A stretch of 64,000 nucleotides of DNA from Brachypterus glaber (taxonomy: Eukaryota; Arthropoda; Insecta; Coleoptera; Kateretidae), in contig OY294048.1 in NCBI GenBank assembly GCA_958510825.1, positions 36,297,026 through 36,361,025 on the forward strand, in the 5' to 3' direction. Numbering within the stretch: position 1 is the first letter of the stretch; every line of letters starts with the position of its first letter. The notes beneath the pieces are model-generated. The model did no database searches. It saw only the letters and a program-made list of their open reading frames with translations, and was not told the DNA's origin. This document shows positions 46,501 through 58,079 of the stretch, piece after piece. The position numbers and the translations under genes were made by a program.

Positions 46501-49500
46501 GAAAAGATATATGAATATTTAATAAAAAAGTCCATTAACACGTTCGCTGCCGACGCCAATGGTATAGAATATAGCGGCCGCGTTCAAAATTAATTTCCTG
46601 CCTTATTAGTAGAGATAGAAAACTGAATTTAATTTAATTTTGTAGAGGATTGTTTGTATTGCAAGGTTATTTTTCGTAACACGTTCGCTGTCGGTTGTAA
46701 TTTGTATAGTGCCCCATAAGCCAACAAATGACGCCACATATGTGTCACGGGCAGCGAACGTGTTAAACAACTAAAACAGTTTATTGGTAGGCTTTGTTAG
46801 TGCTAAAATAAAAATAAATGGGAAAAAGTCAGGCGTATAGAAACACTTGAAATATACTAATTCAAAATACCTTTAATATAATTATTAAAAACAATAAAAA
46901 AAAAACAAATAATAATGAGCGGTAGTAAATTATCTTTTTATTTTTTGGCAATATTTTTTTTGTACCTTTAAAAAAAAATTAAATAATTTAACAAAAAATA
47001 CTTTGCTTGATTACTTAGATAAAAAATACTATGTATTTTATATGTATATACTATATTTATATAGTCCGTCCAATTATGTATATTAGATTATTAGATAGTA
47101 GTTTAAATTCCCGCGATTTTTAAGCTACATCATTGGTTAAAAACTCGTACCTTTTAATATATAAAATATTGTGACATTTTTTGTCTATGACATTGATCGA
47201 CGGTCGTTAAAGCTAATAAAAGAAGAGAAAGTTACATACAAAAATGGTTATACTTAATGTTATTTTGTATGGTGTTGAAAAAGGTACTTTTTTTATTTAT
47301 TCTTTATACACTCACACTAAATTAGCATATTCTACATATTGTACAAACGTAAATTATATTGAACACAAGAATAACGTCAAATTTTTAGGTTACAGTTACA
47401 ACAAGGCGTATCCAGAGGCTCGCTTAACAACCATTACAAGATACATGACGACACATCAAGCCAATCCTGGCATCGTATTCTTATGTACTATGCTTGTTAT
47501 GTGAGTCTATGGATATGCCCTTTCCAGGAAAACAGTACCGACATCTGTTAAACTTTTGATCACTACGATTTATGCATAATTATGCTGTTTATGCACTCTG
47601 TGGTGTAAAACGGGCCGCGTCCCTTACTCTCTTGCATAACTGGACGGAGTATAGTATCCCCCATGTATAACAATATGCATTCACAATTGTGTGAATATTA
47701 TTCACTGAATAGCTATTAATGGTTACCTAGGTAACTATTATAATTAATAATAATTACCTATAATAAAAATACATAGCTTAAAAGAAGCTTTTATTTAAAA
47801 TATCATTTTTGGAAATTGCTAAAAAAAATTTTACCGCTTTAAACGCCAATGTGTCGAAAACAATGTATTTTAGGAAAATATTGTTTATATGATTTTTTAA
47901 ACTGTTTAAAAAATCTTTTATGCCAATGTGCCCACATTTTAAGAGCTGAAAATATCAAATATACCTATGCGAAAAGATAGTTTGGGTTGTCTTATTGAGG
48001 TGCTCCAAATTTGAAGTCGATATCTCAACTCGTTCAAAAGTTAAGAGATAACAGTGTTTCGATATAACCAAAATTATTAAAATTAGTTAGATATTTTTTA
48101 CGAAATGTGGTAAAGTACCCATTTTTAATTTTATTTCATTCCAGTTTTCCTCTTTTTATCGTCGGTAATCCCGTTAGTGGTAAGATATGCATATCTTATA
48201 TGACCAGGGGAGAGCGGGGCTAGTTGTCACAAGAGGTACGTTGGCTTTTTGGTTTTAAATCGCGCACCGTTCTATCAAAATGGCCTTCACCCCCGCGTAA
48301 GTACTAGCGGTAGAAAAGACGCTTCATCCGCAATAATTTCGGTTAATATCGTTTCGCTGCAGCGAACCGGTATTGTTTTAATGGAGGGGTAAACCGCTGA
48401 CAGAATTCTGTACACCTTTAGGAGGAAATCTTCAAATATTTCCTCGTAACCTTCAAAGATTTCCTCCGAAAAGGGGGAAATCTTTAAAGATTTCCTCCAA
48501 TTTGTACACCTGAATTTCTCTGGGGTTTACCCCTCGGTTTTAATTATAGAACAATGTTATTTGTAAACTACACGACTTGTTTTTGTTTACTGTTTAAAAT
48601 AGAAAAGCCAAAAAATACGAAGAAGACGCATGAATCTATTTGGAGCCAATTTTGGGTGTCGAAAGAGCTTACGGCCTAAATAAAGATGTCTAAAAAAAAC
48701 TAGCAAGTGTACTTTTTACTACACCTTCAATATAATACTAGAATGAGTGTATCTGGCGTTACATTGTAAAGCTAATTATAATTTTCTTATGAGTGTATTT
48801 AGCGTTGCAAAAAATATCCCGATCACTTGACACTTGCTCAAATTTCTTTAAAACTGTTCGAGACTACAGAGTTTAAAATTTTAATACACATTGTATAGAC
48901 ACGATAAAGAGAAAAAAAAAATCTAAAGCTTAAGGGGGCAATTTTTAAGGGGTTAAAATTTGTAAATTTTAATAAAAAATTTTAAATCAACTTTAAATAA
49001 CTTGCTGATAACAGAAAAAATAATTTTAAAAATCTAAAGCTTAAGGGATCAAAAATCTAAAAATAAAAAATAAATTTTTAAATTTACGAAAAATCGGAAT
49101 CTACGACCCCAAAAACCCCTATATACCGATACCTATACCTATATACCGATTTTAAGTCGGCATGGTTCATAAATGCCGAAATTCGCCATATTGGCACGGC
49201 CATTTTGAATTTTTAAATTTCAGCCAAAAATTCATAATTTGCGACGCCAAAAACCCCCTGATACCGATTTTGGTTCGAATTGGCCAGAAATGGCACAAGT
49301 CATCCACCATATTGACGCCGCCATTCTGATTTTTTTATTTTTACGAAAAAATTTTAATCTTTGACCCCGTAAACCCCCCGTAACCGATTTTGGGCCGATG
49401 TTAAATCATAACTTTAAAATCTAAATTTTGGTTTGGTACATGGATAGAAAGTTTTTAAGGGGTGATAGAAGAGCTCATTTTGAGTCTATTAAACCAAATA

Positions 49501-50920
49501 TACCCTTATACAAAGTCTCACTGTTTTTGAGATATCGGCCTTTTTAGACATTTTTGCGAAATATCTGCGAATTTTTCCCTGCACATTTTATTTTTTTATG
49601 ATACTAAATACTTTTAGTTTTCCTAAATACTTTTTTGGATATTCTTAATATGTACTTTGTTGAAACAATACAAAAAGAAATGCTGAATTGTTAGTATAAA
49701 AAATATGTAGGCCAATTTATAAGTTAAAATACAGAGGTTCGAATTTATTTTTCTGTTCTAAGCAAAATTATCCCAAAAACTGCACTAGTTCAGAGGAATC
49801 AAATAGTTGTAAAAACTTCTCTGTTGCATATTCTTTCCATTAGTATACCAAATTATGACAACATTTTTCATTTTTTTTGTATTGTCCTAAGGGAGCTAAG
49901 CCCCTTTGAAAGTTTCTAAAAAAAATCGGTTTTTATTTAATAACTCAGCAACGAGGTTTTGCATGTTAAATAATCTTAATAAGTCCTATCTTCGTATGTT
50001 ATTTTCATGTACTTACTGTGGGGTGCACACCCGGGTGTGCGAAACAGGGGTGTGTTCTTAGTATTTTGTCCCAAACTTTTTTCTGTATAACTTTTTTGCA
50101 ATTTTATTTTTAAAATATGATTCCTTAGGTCAAAATACATAAAAAGGTTGTTTGGACTTTTATTTGGCGTTATTGTCAAAGATATCAAAATAATCAGTTA
50201 AGCACAACATTCTTAAATGTCAGATTTTTAAAAAAATGAACTCTTTGGCTCAAAGCATTCTCGAGTTACCATGGTCAGGCAGACCGACAGACATACCTTT
50301 TTTTCATATAAAACGCTAAGAAATGTAAAAAAAAGATTTTTTTAATTTAATTTCTTTTCACTAACGCAAACTTCTAGAAGCTCCCCAGGGGAAAATAAAA
50401 CAGATCGCAGTATTTTGTACTTACACATTGGACTAATTTCATATGGAGAATAACTTCCATAGCTGTAACCAGATGAAATGGGATTAAATGGCGACCAGTA
50501 GGGATGTTGTGGGTACATTTTGTACAAATCTGGTATTTCAGTTGGCATTTGATTAAAACTTGTACGTTTTGTTAAATATTCAGCTAAATTGTGCATTCTG
50601 TCATAATTTGTACTGTTATTAAAACCATGTTTGTTTAAAGTTTGGCCAGAATATGTCGTCGTATACGGTATAGTGTTTGGATCCAAATCTTCTCTTGGGT
50701 AATATTTGGTTTTACATTCTGGCTGGTAGACTTTTTCAGGATAAACCAATTTGGTATAATTTTTCTCATTACTGCTATTTTTCGAAGTAAAATTTACAAG
50801 TTTTTCACTAATTTCTTCTGTAACTTCTATAGTCTTCATGTTAAACTGATTTTCTACTGTTTTACTTTTAGAATTACCACCTCCTAAAATATTTTCTATA
50901 GAATGCATTGTTAAATGCAT
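43533..50920 (-). CDS. Hhex: Homeobox transcription factor, Hhex-like, three coding exons
   Basis: Coding exons are 50425-50920, 44577-44770 and 43533-43613 (minus strand), joining in phase to 256 residues. Donors are GTAAGT and GTAATT; acceptors end TTTTAG. The homeodomain spans about residues 187-246: F8, L16, F20, W48, F49, Q50, N51 and R53 (homeodomain numbering) are all present, with helix 2-3 strings HHYLSPEDRKKLA, LSDRQ and VKTWFQNRRAKFRR. YLSP-RKKLA and VKTWFQNRRAK point to the Hhex class. An N-terminal HSIENILGG (6-14) looks like an eh1 Groucho-binding motif, comparable to the FYIEDILG of vertebrate Hhex, and YWSPFNP (about 140-146) resembles the Hhex segment before its homeodomain. 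The homeodomain is split between positions 44 and 45. The tail after it is only 10 residues, shorter than in vertebrate Hhex. Another NK-like or divergent class is possible. Confidence 0.85.
43763..44140. mobile_element. One arm of a foldback relative, in Hhex intron 2
   Basis: Starts cacttgagagcaaaaaaatc and then follows the left arm of the CACTGSCGC foldbacks (aaatatttcgaaaactactg, cttgcatggtacgccactgc, atatcaggattttcct). The second arm is missing. Confidence 0.65.
44179..44335. mobile_element. gggaacgttcaag TIR element, short copy, in Hhex intron 2
   Basis: Ends gggaacgttcaagtattacg and taattcttgaacgttccc around a C-rich core. Shorter than 10069-10309. Confidence 0.75.
44577..44770 (-). 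CDS. Hhex: Homeobox exon (helices 1-2) of the Hhex-like gene
   Basis: The acceptor AG is at 44771-44772 and the first two bases complete the Trp codon left open by exon 1. The exon carries SEQPHKDRIGYLDQNPFEYE and then homeodomain residues 1-44, ending in ...SDRQ before donor GTAATT. A 1.04-kb inverted-repeat element starts only about 13 bases upstream of the acceptor, so the branch point and polypyrimidine region lie inside or beside a transposon. Confidence 0.85.
44785..45828. mobile_element. Inverted-repeat element in Hhex intron 1
   Basis: Ends accctgtaaaaacgttct and agaacgtttttacagggt. The interior is rich in taataagat and cctgcttcattcttataa units. Its left edge is about 15 bases from the homeobox exon acceptor. 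Confidence 0.8.
45829..46538. other. Gene-free stretch in Hhex intron 1
   Basis: AT-rich with no supported feature. The segment ggtacaaaacaaaatactgg... (46038-46100) recurs inverted near 46900-46970, so the tract around the TTAA element is partly palindromic. Confidence 0.5.
46539..46762. mobile_element. TTAA-flanked TIR element
   Basis: Ends cacgttcgctgcc and ggcagcgaacgtg are a perfect 13-bp inverted repeat, each bordered by TTAA (46535-46538, 46763-46766). A TTAA target fits piggyBac-type transposition. A second internal cacgttcgctgtcgg lies at 46680. Confidence 0.85.
46767..48382. other. Gene-free stretch in Hhex intron 1
   Basis: Holds the dispersed segment cattttaagagctgaaaata (47935 on). 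An 86-codon open stretch at 47244-47504 shows no domain and is not called. Confidence 0.5.
48383..48536. mobile_element. CGAGGGGT element 3, internal GGAAATCTT repeats
   Basis: Ends ggaggggtaaacc and ggtttacccctcg. The 8-bp direct repeat GTTTTAAT flanks it exactly. tgtacacct occurs near both ends and aggaaatctttaaag-type units fill the middle. It lies in Hhex intron 1. Confidence 0.85.
48537..49080. other. Gene-free stretch in Hhex intron 1
   Basis: AT-rich; no feature supported. Confidence 0.45.
49081..49400. repeat. Tandem repeat, about 115-bp unit, three copies
   Basis: Units contain gaccccaaaaacccctatat, accgattttggt and catattggc.cggccattttg. It is diverged between units. Confidence 0.65.
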
Positions 50921-51233
50921 TTTTTGACTTTAGTTTCAAAAATAATAACCTTTTTAATCAAAGATTGCGGATTAAGTTATCTATTTTGATTGATGCATAT
51001 TTTTGTTTATTATGTTGTTAATTGTTTTTTAGAGTGTTCTTGGTGGATTAAGATATGGTACTGGCTTTACCATCATATTAAATCAAACTTTTGTTATCAA
51101 ATCGCTTGGGGGTATAGTTTCCGTTATTATATTATTCACAGCTCCTGCGCTAGAATAAAATACGGTAGTTTCGAATTTTCAAAAATTTTCAAAAATCGTC
51201 CTAGACAAAAAATTGTCAGTAGTAATATCATAA

Positions 51234-51354
51234 GTGCATGTTGAATTATCGATAATTTTTTTACTGTATTAAAAAAATATTTTGCTTGGCAATTTCCTTA
51301 AGCAAAATGTTTTTTTATATACAGTAAAAAAATTATGTATAATTCAACATGCAC
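51234..51354. repeat. Hairpin upstream of the Hhex-like gene
   Basis: gtgcatgttgaattat pairs with ataattcaacatgcac, with inner ttttttactgtat and attttgctt pairs. It sits about 315 bases before the start codon. Confidence 0.75.
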
Positions 51355-52084
51355 GAATGGTATTTTGAAAGACTATTTCACAAACAAAATAAGGAGGTAT
51401 ATAATTTTACCATGTTTAATGTTGTTTCATATTTAAATTAAAAATTTAAGAACTAAACAATATTACTTTACAACTATAATTAAAAATTTTAATCTCAAAT
51501 TTGCCGCGCTTTTTAAAACCACGATGTTCACTTTTACGCGAATGTTGACAAGTCTAAACTGCTTGAGGGATATTTTATGCTTGAGATAATTTAAATAAAA
51601 TAGTTTTTATCATATATTTTAGTACTTAAATAAAAATCATTGCTATTTTTGTTTAAAAAGTTTAGTTTTCAACTGAAAAGAAATAAAATAACGGTTGTTT
51701 CCACCCGTAAAAAACAATTTATATTGCTTATCAATAAAAATAAATCAACTAAAGGTAAGTTTCACAAATTAAAAACACATTTTGCCAAAATATAACATTT
51801 ATTAAGATGTCAGTATCTGTCAGTTTCTTGTTTCCATAGTAACTAAGTGATAATTGCATATGTGCAAAAATTATCAGATTCATTTTGATCTGATTAGTCA
51901 AGAAACTAAAAATGCAAGGTTTTGATTGGTCTATATATTATTTGTGAAATAGTCCAATTTAAATTTGTTTCATGCGTACTTGAATTGTATAAAGCTTTAC
52001 AAGCTACCTACTACCATCAAATCAATTACTTGTGCCGGACTAGAGAATTGCGGTTTAAACCATTAAAAATACACTGCTCAGTAA
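51355..52084. other. Gene-free stretch
   Basis: AT-rich. It probably contains upstream control sequence of the Hhex-like gene, but no motif can be assigned with confidence. Confidence 0.4.
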
Positions 52085-52620
52085 AAGAGCTTTCCCATTT
52101 TTCACCTCCGCCCGTAAAATGAATTTTTTATTATCAGATTCACTTTCAGCAACCATAAAAACCTTAATATACCAATTTTTACGAAAACTACCCTCTGCCC
52201 CTTTAGGGGTAAAGTTAGATTTTTTTTATAATCAGATTCACTTTCAACAACTTCAAAAACCCCAATATAACAATTTTTACGAAATGTACCCCCCACTCCT
52301 CAGGGGGTGGATTTAGGAAATTTTATTATCAGATTCACTTTCAGCAACCTCAAAAACCCCAATACACCAGTTTTGACGAAAACTACCCCCATCCCTCAGG
52401 GGGTGAAATTAGAAAAAAAGTGTTATCAGATTCATATTCGTCGACCCCAAAAACCCCTATACCATTTTTGAAGATAATTTTAATAATATTGAAAATTATT
52501 TACCCCCTCACCCCGTCGGGGGTGGAATTAGAAAAGTTTTTTTTATCAGATTCAATTTCAGCAACCTTGAAAACCCATATATAGCAATTTTCAAATTTTT
52601 CTAAAAAAATACATTTTTCA
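52085..52620. repeat. Tandem repeat, about 97-bp unit, five copies
   Basis: ttatcagattcactttcagc recurs (with changes) near 52131, 52229, 52325, 52424 and 52545. Each unit ends in a cccctcagggggt-type patch. Complementary array at 19120-19380. Confidence 0.85.
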
Positions 52621-52739
52621 CCCTTGCCGCACCCCAATGTTTACCAAAAACAATTCCGAGCGAGAACTTTTGGTAACATACCTGTATGCCAAAATTCAGG
52701 TCTCTATCTTAAAGCGTTCTTAAGTTATCGTGCCCACAA

Positions 52740-52802
52740 GATTCCCCGGACAGACCGATCGACCGACCGATCAACCGACCGACCGATCGACCGAGCGACA
52801 TT
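52740..52802. repeat. GACCGATC simple repeat
   Basis: About eight imperfect units of gaccgatc/gaccgacc. Confidence 0.75.
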
Positions 52803-53559
52803 TTTTTTTGCTCGAAATTGATTTATATCGACATAAAACGTCATAAAACGCAAAAATACACAAAAATTTTTTTTGAAAATTGAAAAGGCTTTCCGAAATT
52901 TTGAAAATTTTCAATGGGAAAGCAAAATCATACTTTTATCTATTAAATCGCATTAATTTGGTTTCGATAGTTTTTTGTTTTTTCAAAATGCTGTTTAAAG
53001 CAATACGCGTATTAATTAAACATCTTCAAGACTTGTTACACAATATACTATTCTAGTGTTGCTGGAAAGTAAAAAGGGCCTTTTTGAAATTAAAAATTAC
53101 ATCACATGTAAAATATTTTATTTATAAATTTTAAAACCGAAAATTCAAAAAAAATATATAATATAAAATTAAATATATTTATCTAATTTAACTTTTGTAT
53201 TTTGACAGTATTCATAACACACGCCCACAAAAAATTAAAACGCCATTTACTCTTTACCATGTTACTTTTTTACGTATTTTTGGGAACAGAAAAAACTACA
53301 AAAAATATTAGACGAGCTAACTCGAGATCTTCAAATGTCTCTTACACCTAAACTATAAAATTATATCCAAATTTCAGCCAAATCTGACCAAAACCATCTT
53401 TCCATAATACCGGTGCTTATGAACACTTTTAATTGGAATGTCAGTTACAACATATGCAAAATTTAGCCAAATCTGACCGAAACCAAATGAGAGGAAAACG
53501 AGATACTTTGTGAGCTTTTTTACTTACAAATTCGTTTTCAGCGCCCAAAAATACAAGAA
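52803..53559. other. Gene-free stretch
   Basis: No feature supported. Confidence 0.4.
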
Positions 53560-53783
53560 AATTATCGTCTGGTACCAAAATTCATATACTTAATACCCCG
53601 ATTCTCGCGTTATTATAGATTATAGAGTTTTCATATTATGGTTACCCCCCCCCCCTAATAGGGGGTATGTTAGGGGGGGTAGCCAAAATATGAAATCTCT
53701 ACAGCCTTGAATAACGCGAGAACCGAGGTATGAAGTGTATGAATTTTGGTACATTTTGCGTTACGTAATACTGGAACGTTCCC
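53560..53783. mobile_element. gggaacgttc TIR element, degraded left end
   Basis: The right arm matches 10230-10309 closely (aataacgcgagaaccgaggt, tgaattttggtacattttgc, ggaacgttccc then TTA). The left arm starts only at ggtaccaaaattcatatac. Confidence 0.7.
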
Positions 53784-55250
53784 TTAAGAGTTATACGTTT
53801 ATTTATTTTTATGAGCCTGTGTAATAATTTACTTTACATACTAACATAATGATAAAATTTAAATATTTTATATATAACTGTCAAAACACACAAGTAAGAA
53901 AACATTTTTTTTATTTTATAATTCTGTAAAAATAATGTATAAAATCGTTCATAACCGTGTATAATAATTTCTTTAAACACATTTACAATAAATTTAAATT
54001 TAGACAAAAACAAAAATCTCATCAAAGAATTAAAGTTACATTAAATTTGGTACTTTATTTTATACGTCTACCTAGAATAACTGTGTGATAACTCCAAAAA
54101 AAAAAACATGAAATTGGAGAAATTGTTGTCATTTTATAACAGTATAGGGTTCTAAAATAGGGAAAAATATATAGATTGAGTAGGTAAAAGATTGATATTA
54201 AAAAAAGTAGATACATTTACATCTTTACCAGTTTACCAACTTTATCAAAAATATTAAAAGTTGATTAGGACTTCTATAGAACTTTATTTAGGTATAAAGT
54301 TTTCTGTATAGCAGCGAGGGATTTAAGAATGTGAGGCTATAATAGTCTTCTCTACCGTAGTTTATATATTAGTTTTTTCACTACTAGCACTATTTAACTA
54401 TTTTTTAAAAGTTATTTAAAGCTATTTTCTTGGGTTTAATTAGTAAAAATTGCACAAAGAACTGAAACATCTAAAGTGACAGAAATCAATTGTTTATAAA
54501 ATTTACTCCTACTAGGAGAGAAAAATTTATTATTGCTATAGGTGAAGAAAATTGATTTCACAGTCTGAAAACATGATAAATAATGGTATGTTCTTAAGCT
54601 AGTAGTGAAAAAATAAAATTTTAATTTTTTGGAATGAGTATGAATTTATTTATGAATTACACTAGTTTACAAGAATTTTTTACGCAACTTTTAGTTTTCA
54701 TGTTTTCTTACATATTTTTTGTTGCTAAATCCAAATCGTTCAGTTTTCGAGATAATCCAACCTGAAGTTTTTATAATGAGAAAATTAGAAATAATATTTT
54801 TCTTTAATATTTAGAAAAAATGGTTTTTGGGTGTTTTGAGACTTAGCAATTGATGAGTTTAATATTAAAAAATTCTATCCTCAGGGGCGGGTAGAACCGC
54901 CTTTTTATATTTTTTAAAATGTTATACCGATTCTTATAGCCTAATAAGAAATGGCATACAAAAAAATTCGGTACTGTCCTTTTAAGGGGTGTAGATTTCT
55001 ATATATTAAATTCATTTCCAGCGTGCCTCAAAAACCTCAAATAACAATTTTTAAGAATATTGAACAAATATATACGATTTCTTCAATTTACCCCTTTAGG
55101 GTTATAATTATAAAAACGCTAAAGTGGATAATCCCAAGAATTAAACCTACGCTTTTGTTTCTTGACAAATTCAGATTCAGCTTCAAGAATAAAACATACA
55201 AATAAACTTACGTATAGAAAAAAGTTTCAATTTGTAAACTAGTGTTATTA
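53784..55250. other. Gene-free stretch
   Basis: AT-rich. Around 54880-55100 one diverged unit of the ttcagcaacctcaaaaacc repeat is recognisable. No gene. Confidence 0.45.
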
Positions 55251-55267
55251 TTCCGCTTTTCTCTTAC

Positions 55268-55705
55268 GTTATAACCAGTATTCGGCGTAAACTCAGTTAT
55301 GACTCATCAGCGTTAAAAATAAACACAGAAACATAGGCTTTCGGAATAATTTTGCCGAATTATGAGGGAAATTTTTATAAAGGATACTAAATCGAAACAT
55401 TTGACGACTAATTTGTTACACACAACAATATTGACTATACATATTAATTATACATATGTATATATATCGGTGTTTTTTAAAGAAAAAACCGATATTCGAT
55501 TTTTATCTTTTAAGAATACGAAAGTTTTTAATTTTTATTTATCGATACCTTTTTTCCCAGCTTACTCGTTTAAATGGAATTATTAAAAAAAAATCAAGAT
55601 AAAAAGAAATAAAAATGTAAATATTTAAAACCTCGCGTCAACGCTAGAGTCGACGCGGCGCCTATGCGAGTACTCGAAATTCGCCGAGTACTGGTTATAA
55701 CAGGA
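55268..55705. mobile_element. Inverted partial copy of the pogo-like repeat
   Basis: Complement of 39150-39470: ctcagttatgactcatcagc, aaacacagaaacataggctt, gacgcggcgcctatgcgag, ending at tactggttataacagg. Confidence 0.7.
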
Positions 55706-56115
55706 AATTCTGAAACCATTACAAGTAATCTAATCTATTTTAAGGTAATATTAATCTCTGACAATTTTAATTAATGACACAACCGCAATATAACATGAGT
55801 AATAATCTCGGTAATAATACAATTTTTTATTTTTTTATCCTTATCAACGACTCCATCTAGACGGATTTTCCATGAGCGTAGACGAGGGAGTAATGATGGG
55901 TAATTACCCCCCACAGGGCAAAAAAATCATGTTTTTTTTTGCGAACCCAAAAAAAATTCGCCGACCCACTTGATATAATCCGCCCTGTTAAACAATATCT
56001 GCGCCCATTCTCCTGATTTCAGATCCGCAATCAAAATTTTTCACGTCGTTCTTGGGTGTTCAAGCAAAAGAATTCAGTTCATTCACCAAGCTTGGAAAAA
56101 CTTTGCCTTTAACAT

Positions 56116-56374
56116 AAACCCTATTCAACGAGAGAATGCGACTCTGACGTCACAGCGCTAAACTAAATAGCACTCTGTAGGGTAATTGAAACCTATTTTT
56201 TAAGACTTAATAAATGATTTTTGTACATACATACATTTGTATACATTTGTAAAAATTTTGTATATAATAATTATGTATTAAGTCTTAAGAAATAAGTTTC
56301 AATTAACCTACAGAGTGCTATTTAGTTTACGCGCTGTGACGTCAGATTCGCATTCTCTCGTTGAATGGGGTTTA
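56116..56374. mobile_element. Hairpin element, about 110-bp arms
   Basis: aaaccctattcaacgagaga pairs with ctctcgttgaatggggttt; arms continue through tgacgtca, aactaaatagcactctgt and ttaagacttaat. Confidence 0.85.
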
Positions 56375-56639
56375 GGTACCTATGTCATGTTTTTCTTGAT
56401 TTGAGTTTCATTTAAAAAAAAATTTTTTTGCAATGTTTATTTTGCTTTTTGATTTTTTAATAGACCTCTTACGAGTGTCAAAACTTTGTTTTTTTTATTC
56501 CATAATACAAAAAATAGTATACAAAAATATCTAAATTTGTTTGTGCCAAAAATGAGTAATTTATCTCTTTTTTTAATTTGTCATTTGACATTTAAATATA
56601 CACATAATTATGTGTCATACGACAATATGATAAAAAAAA

Positions 56640-56760
56640 TATAGTATATTCTATAACATATATAGTATGGAATAGACAATATTCCGCGTAAGCGGAAAGT
56701 TTGTCATACGAGCCGGCAGGCGACTAATACGGTCCCGCGAGCGCGGAATGACTAAAAAAA
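56640..56760. repeat. Dispersed repeat, gcgagcgcggaatgac
   Basis: Matches 21780-21835 and adds gtcatacgagccggcaggcg. Confidence 0.6.
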
Positions 56761-56958
56761 AATCTTACAAAAAAATAATCATAAATACCTACTATTCTTT
56801 TTATGCGCGAGCGTTACTGGCTTAATCTTAAAAATGAGATGTGATAGAAAATTTTGTTTAAGGATCTGTATCTGGAGAAAAAATGCGTCTAGCCCTACTA
56901 AACTAGTATAAATTATAATTATTTTGGCTAGTAAAATTAATATAAATATTTTTTAATT

Positions 56959-57219
56959 ACACAGGCACACCAAAAAAGAAAGTCTGGTTCCCCAGATATG
57001 CAGACGAGACAAACATTTCTATTCGTTTTTGGGGTCGCTGAATCCTAATCTCGGTCAGGTCGCATTTCGTTGTGTTTTAACTTTCATCACTTTTTTGAGG
57101 TTAGCAACGAAATGCGACCTTACCGAGTCAAACCAACCCCAGATTCGGATTCAGCGACCCCAAAAACGTATAGAAATGTTTGTCTGGGGAATCAGACACT
57201 TTTTTCTGTGTGCCTGTGT
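56959..57219. mobile_element. Hairpin element, acacaggcacac ends
   Basis: Arms include cagatatgcagacgagacaaacatttct-type outer segments, ggggtcgctgaatc and gcatttcgttg with complements. The core gaatc-cgaatt/gattcagcg matches the hairpins at 6340 and 33205. Overlapping open frames in the arms are not genes. Confidence 0.85.
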
Positions 57220-57604
57220 TATTTTTCCCATAAAACAATAATTTGTTTTGCGTTCATGTATTTCAAAACTGGAGTTAACACATTATTAATCATTGCAGTC
57301 CCATTGGTAAAATTTTTTAAATAACACTGAAACAATTATCTATTGATTATATACAAAGTGTACATTTAAAAACTATATTTACGACATGAAATATCAAGAG
57401 CACTTAAGTTTCGCATCTTAAATTTAATATTTTTTACATTGAGCTGTCTTCATTGGATTTTATTAATAATAAAAACTTACTATGTTTTTTAACCAAGAAT
57501 ATTTTTCAAAATCTGGATACCAGTGGTGACAGTTTAGAATTTTTATTCCTAGTAGGTACATTTTTATGGTTTTAAAACTGTAATTATCCGAGAGCGGATT
57601 TTCG

Positions 57605-57961
57605 TAGGGACACTAGATCTAGGTCTTAAGTTAGCAAGGCGACAGACAACGGGAACCATCAGAAAAAATCTGAGCATCGGTTGTCATAGAGAGTTTCTTC
57701 ACGGATTTTACTGCCCATCCTAAACATAGAAATTAATTAAATCGAGCCGTTTTGAAGTTAATTTTTTACTAAATTGCATCGTCGAAAATGTCAATAGATA
57801 ACCTAATTTTTTTACGTAAACTTATCATTTGTGTTTTAAAATAGTGTTTTATCGCAGCAAAACAGTGTTAATCATTAATAAACTTACGTTTCTAAATAAT
57901 AACGTGTAAGGAAGAAAATTCAAACGCCTTGCTAAATTAAGACCTAGATCTAGTGTCCCTA
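57605..57961. mobile_element. hAT-like TIR element with 8-bp target duplication
   Basis: Ends tagggacactagatctaggt and its complement, arms about 38 bp (to ttagcaaggcg). GATTTTCG at 57597-57604 is repeated at 57962-57969. No transposase. An 8-bp duplication and TAGGG-type end fit hAT. Confidence 0.85.
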
Positions 57962-58079
57962 GATTTTCGTCTTCAGTTAATTACAATTAACTATCTACCA
58001 TATTTTTCAGGACCCTTATAATTTATCATATAAAAACTATTACTGCATAGTGGCGAATTTCATAAAGCTGTAATTTAAA

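Noticed and set aside
47244..47504. 86-codon open frame in Hhex intron 1
   Set aside because: No domain or family resemblance and codon use like the surrounding intron.
50642..51244. Plus-strand open frames opposite the Hhex-like first exon
   Set aside because: Shadow frames; the minus strand carries the eh1-like motif, donor and matching phase.
57029..57324. Open frames with apparent cysteine-rich C-termini
   Set aside because: They lie in the arms of a hairpin element and share its complementarity.
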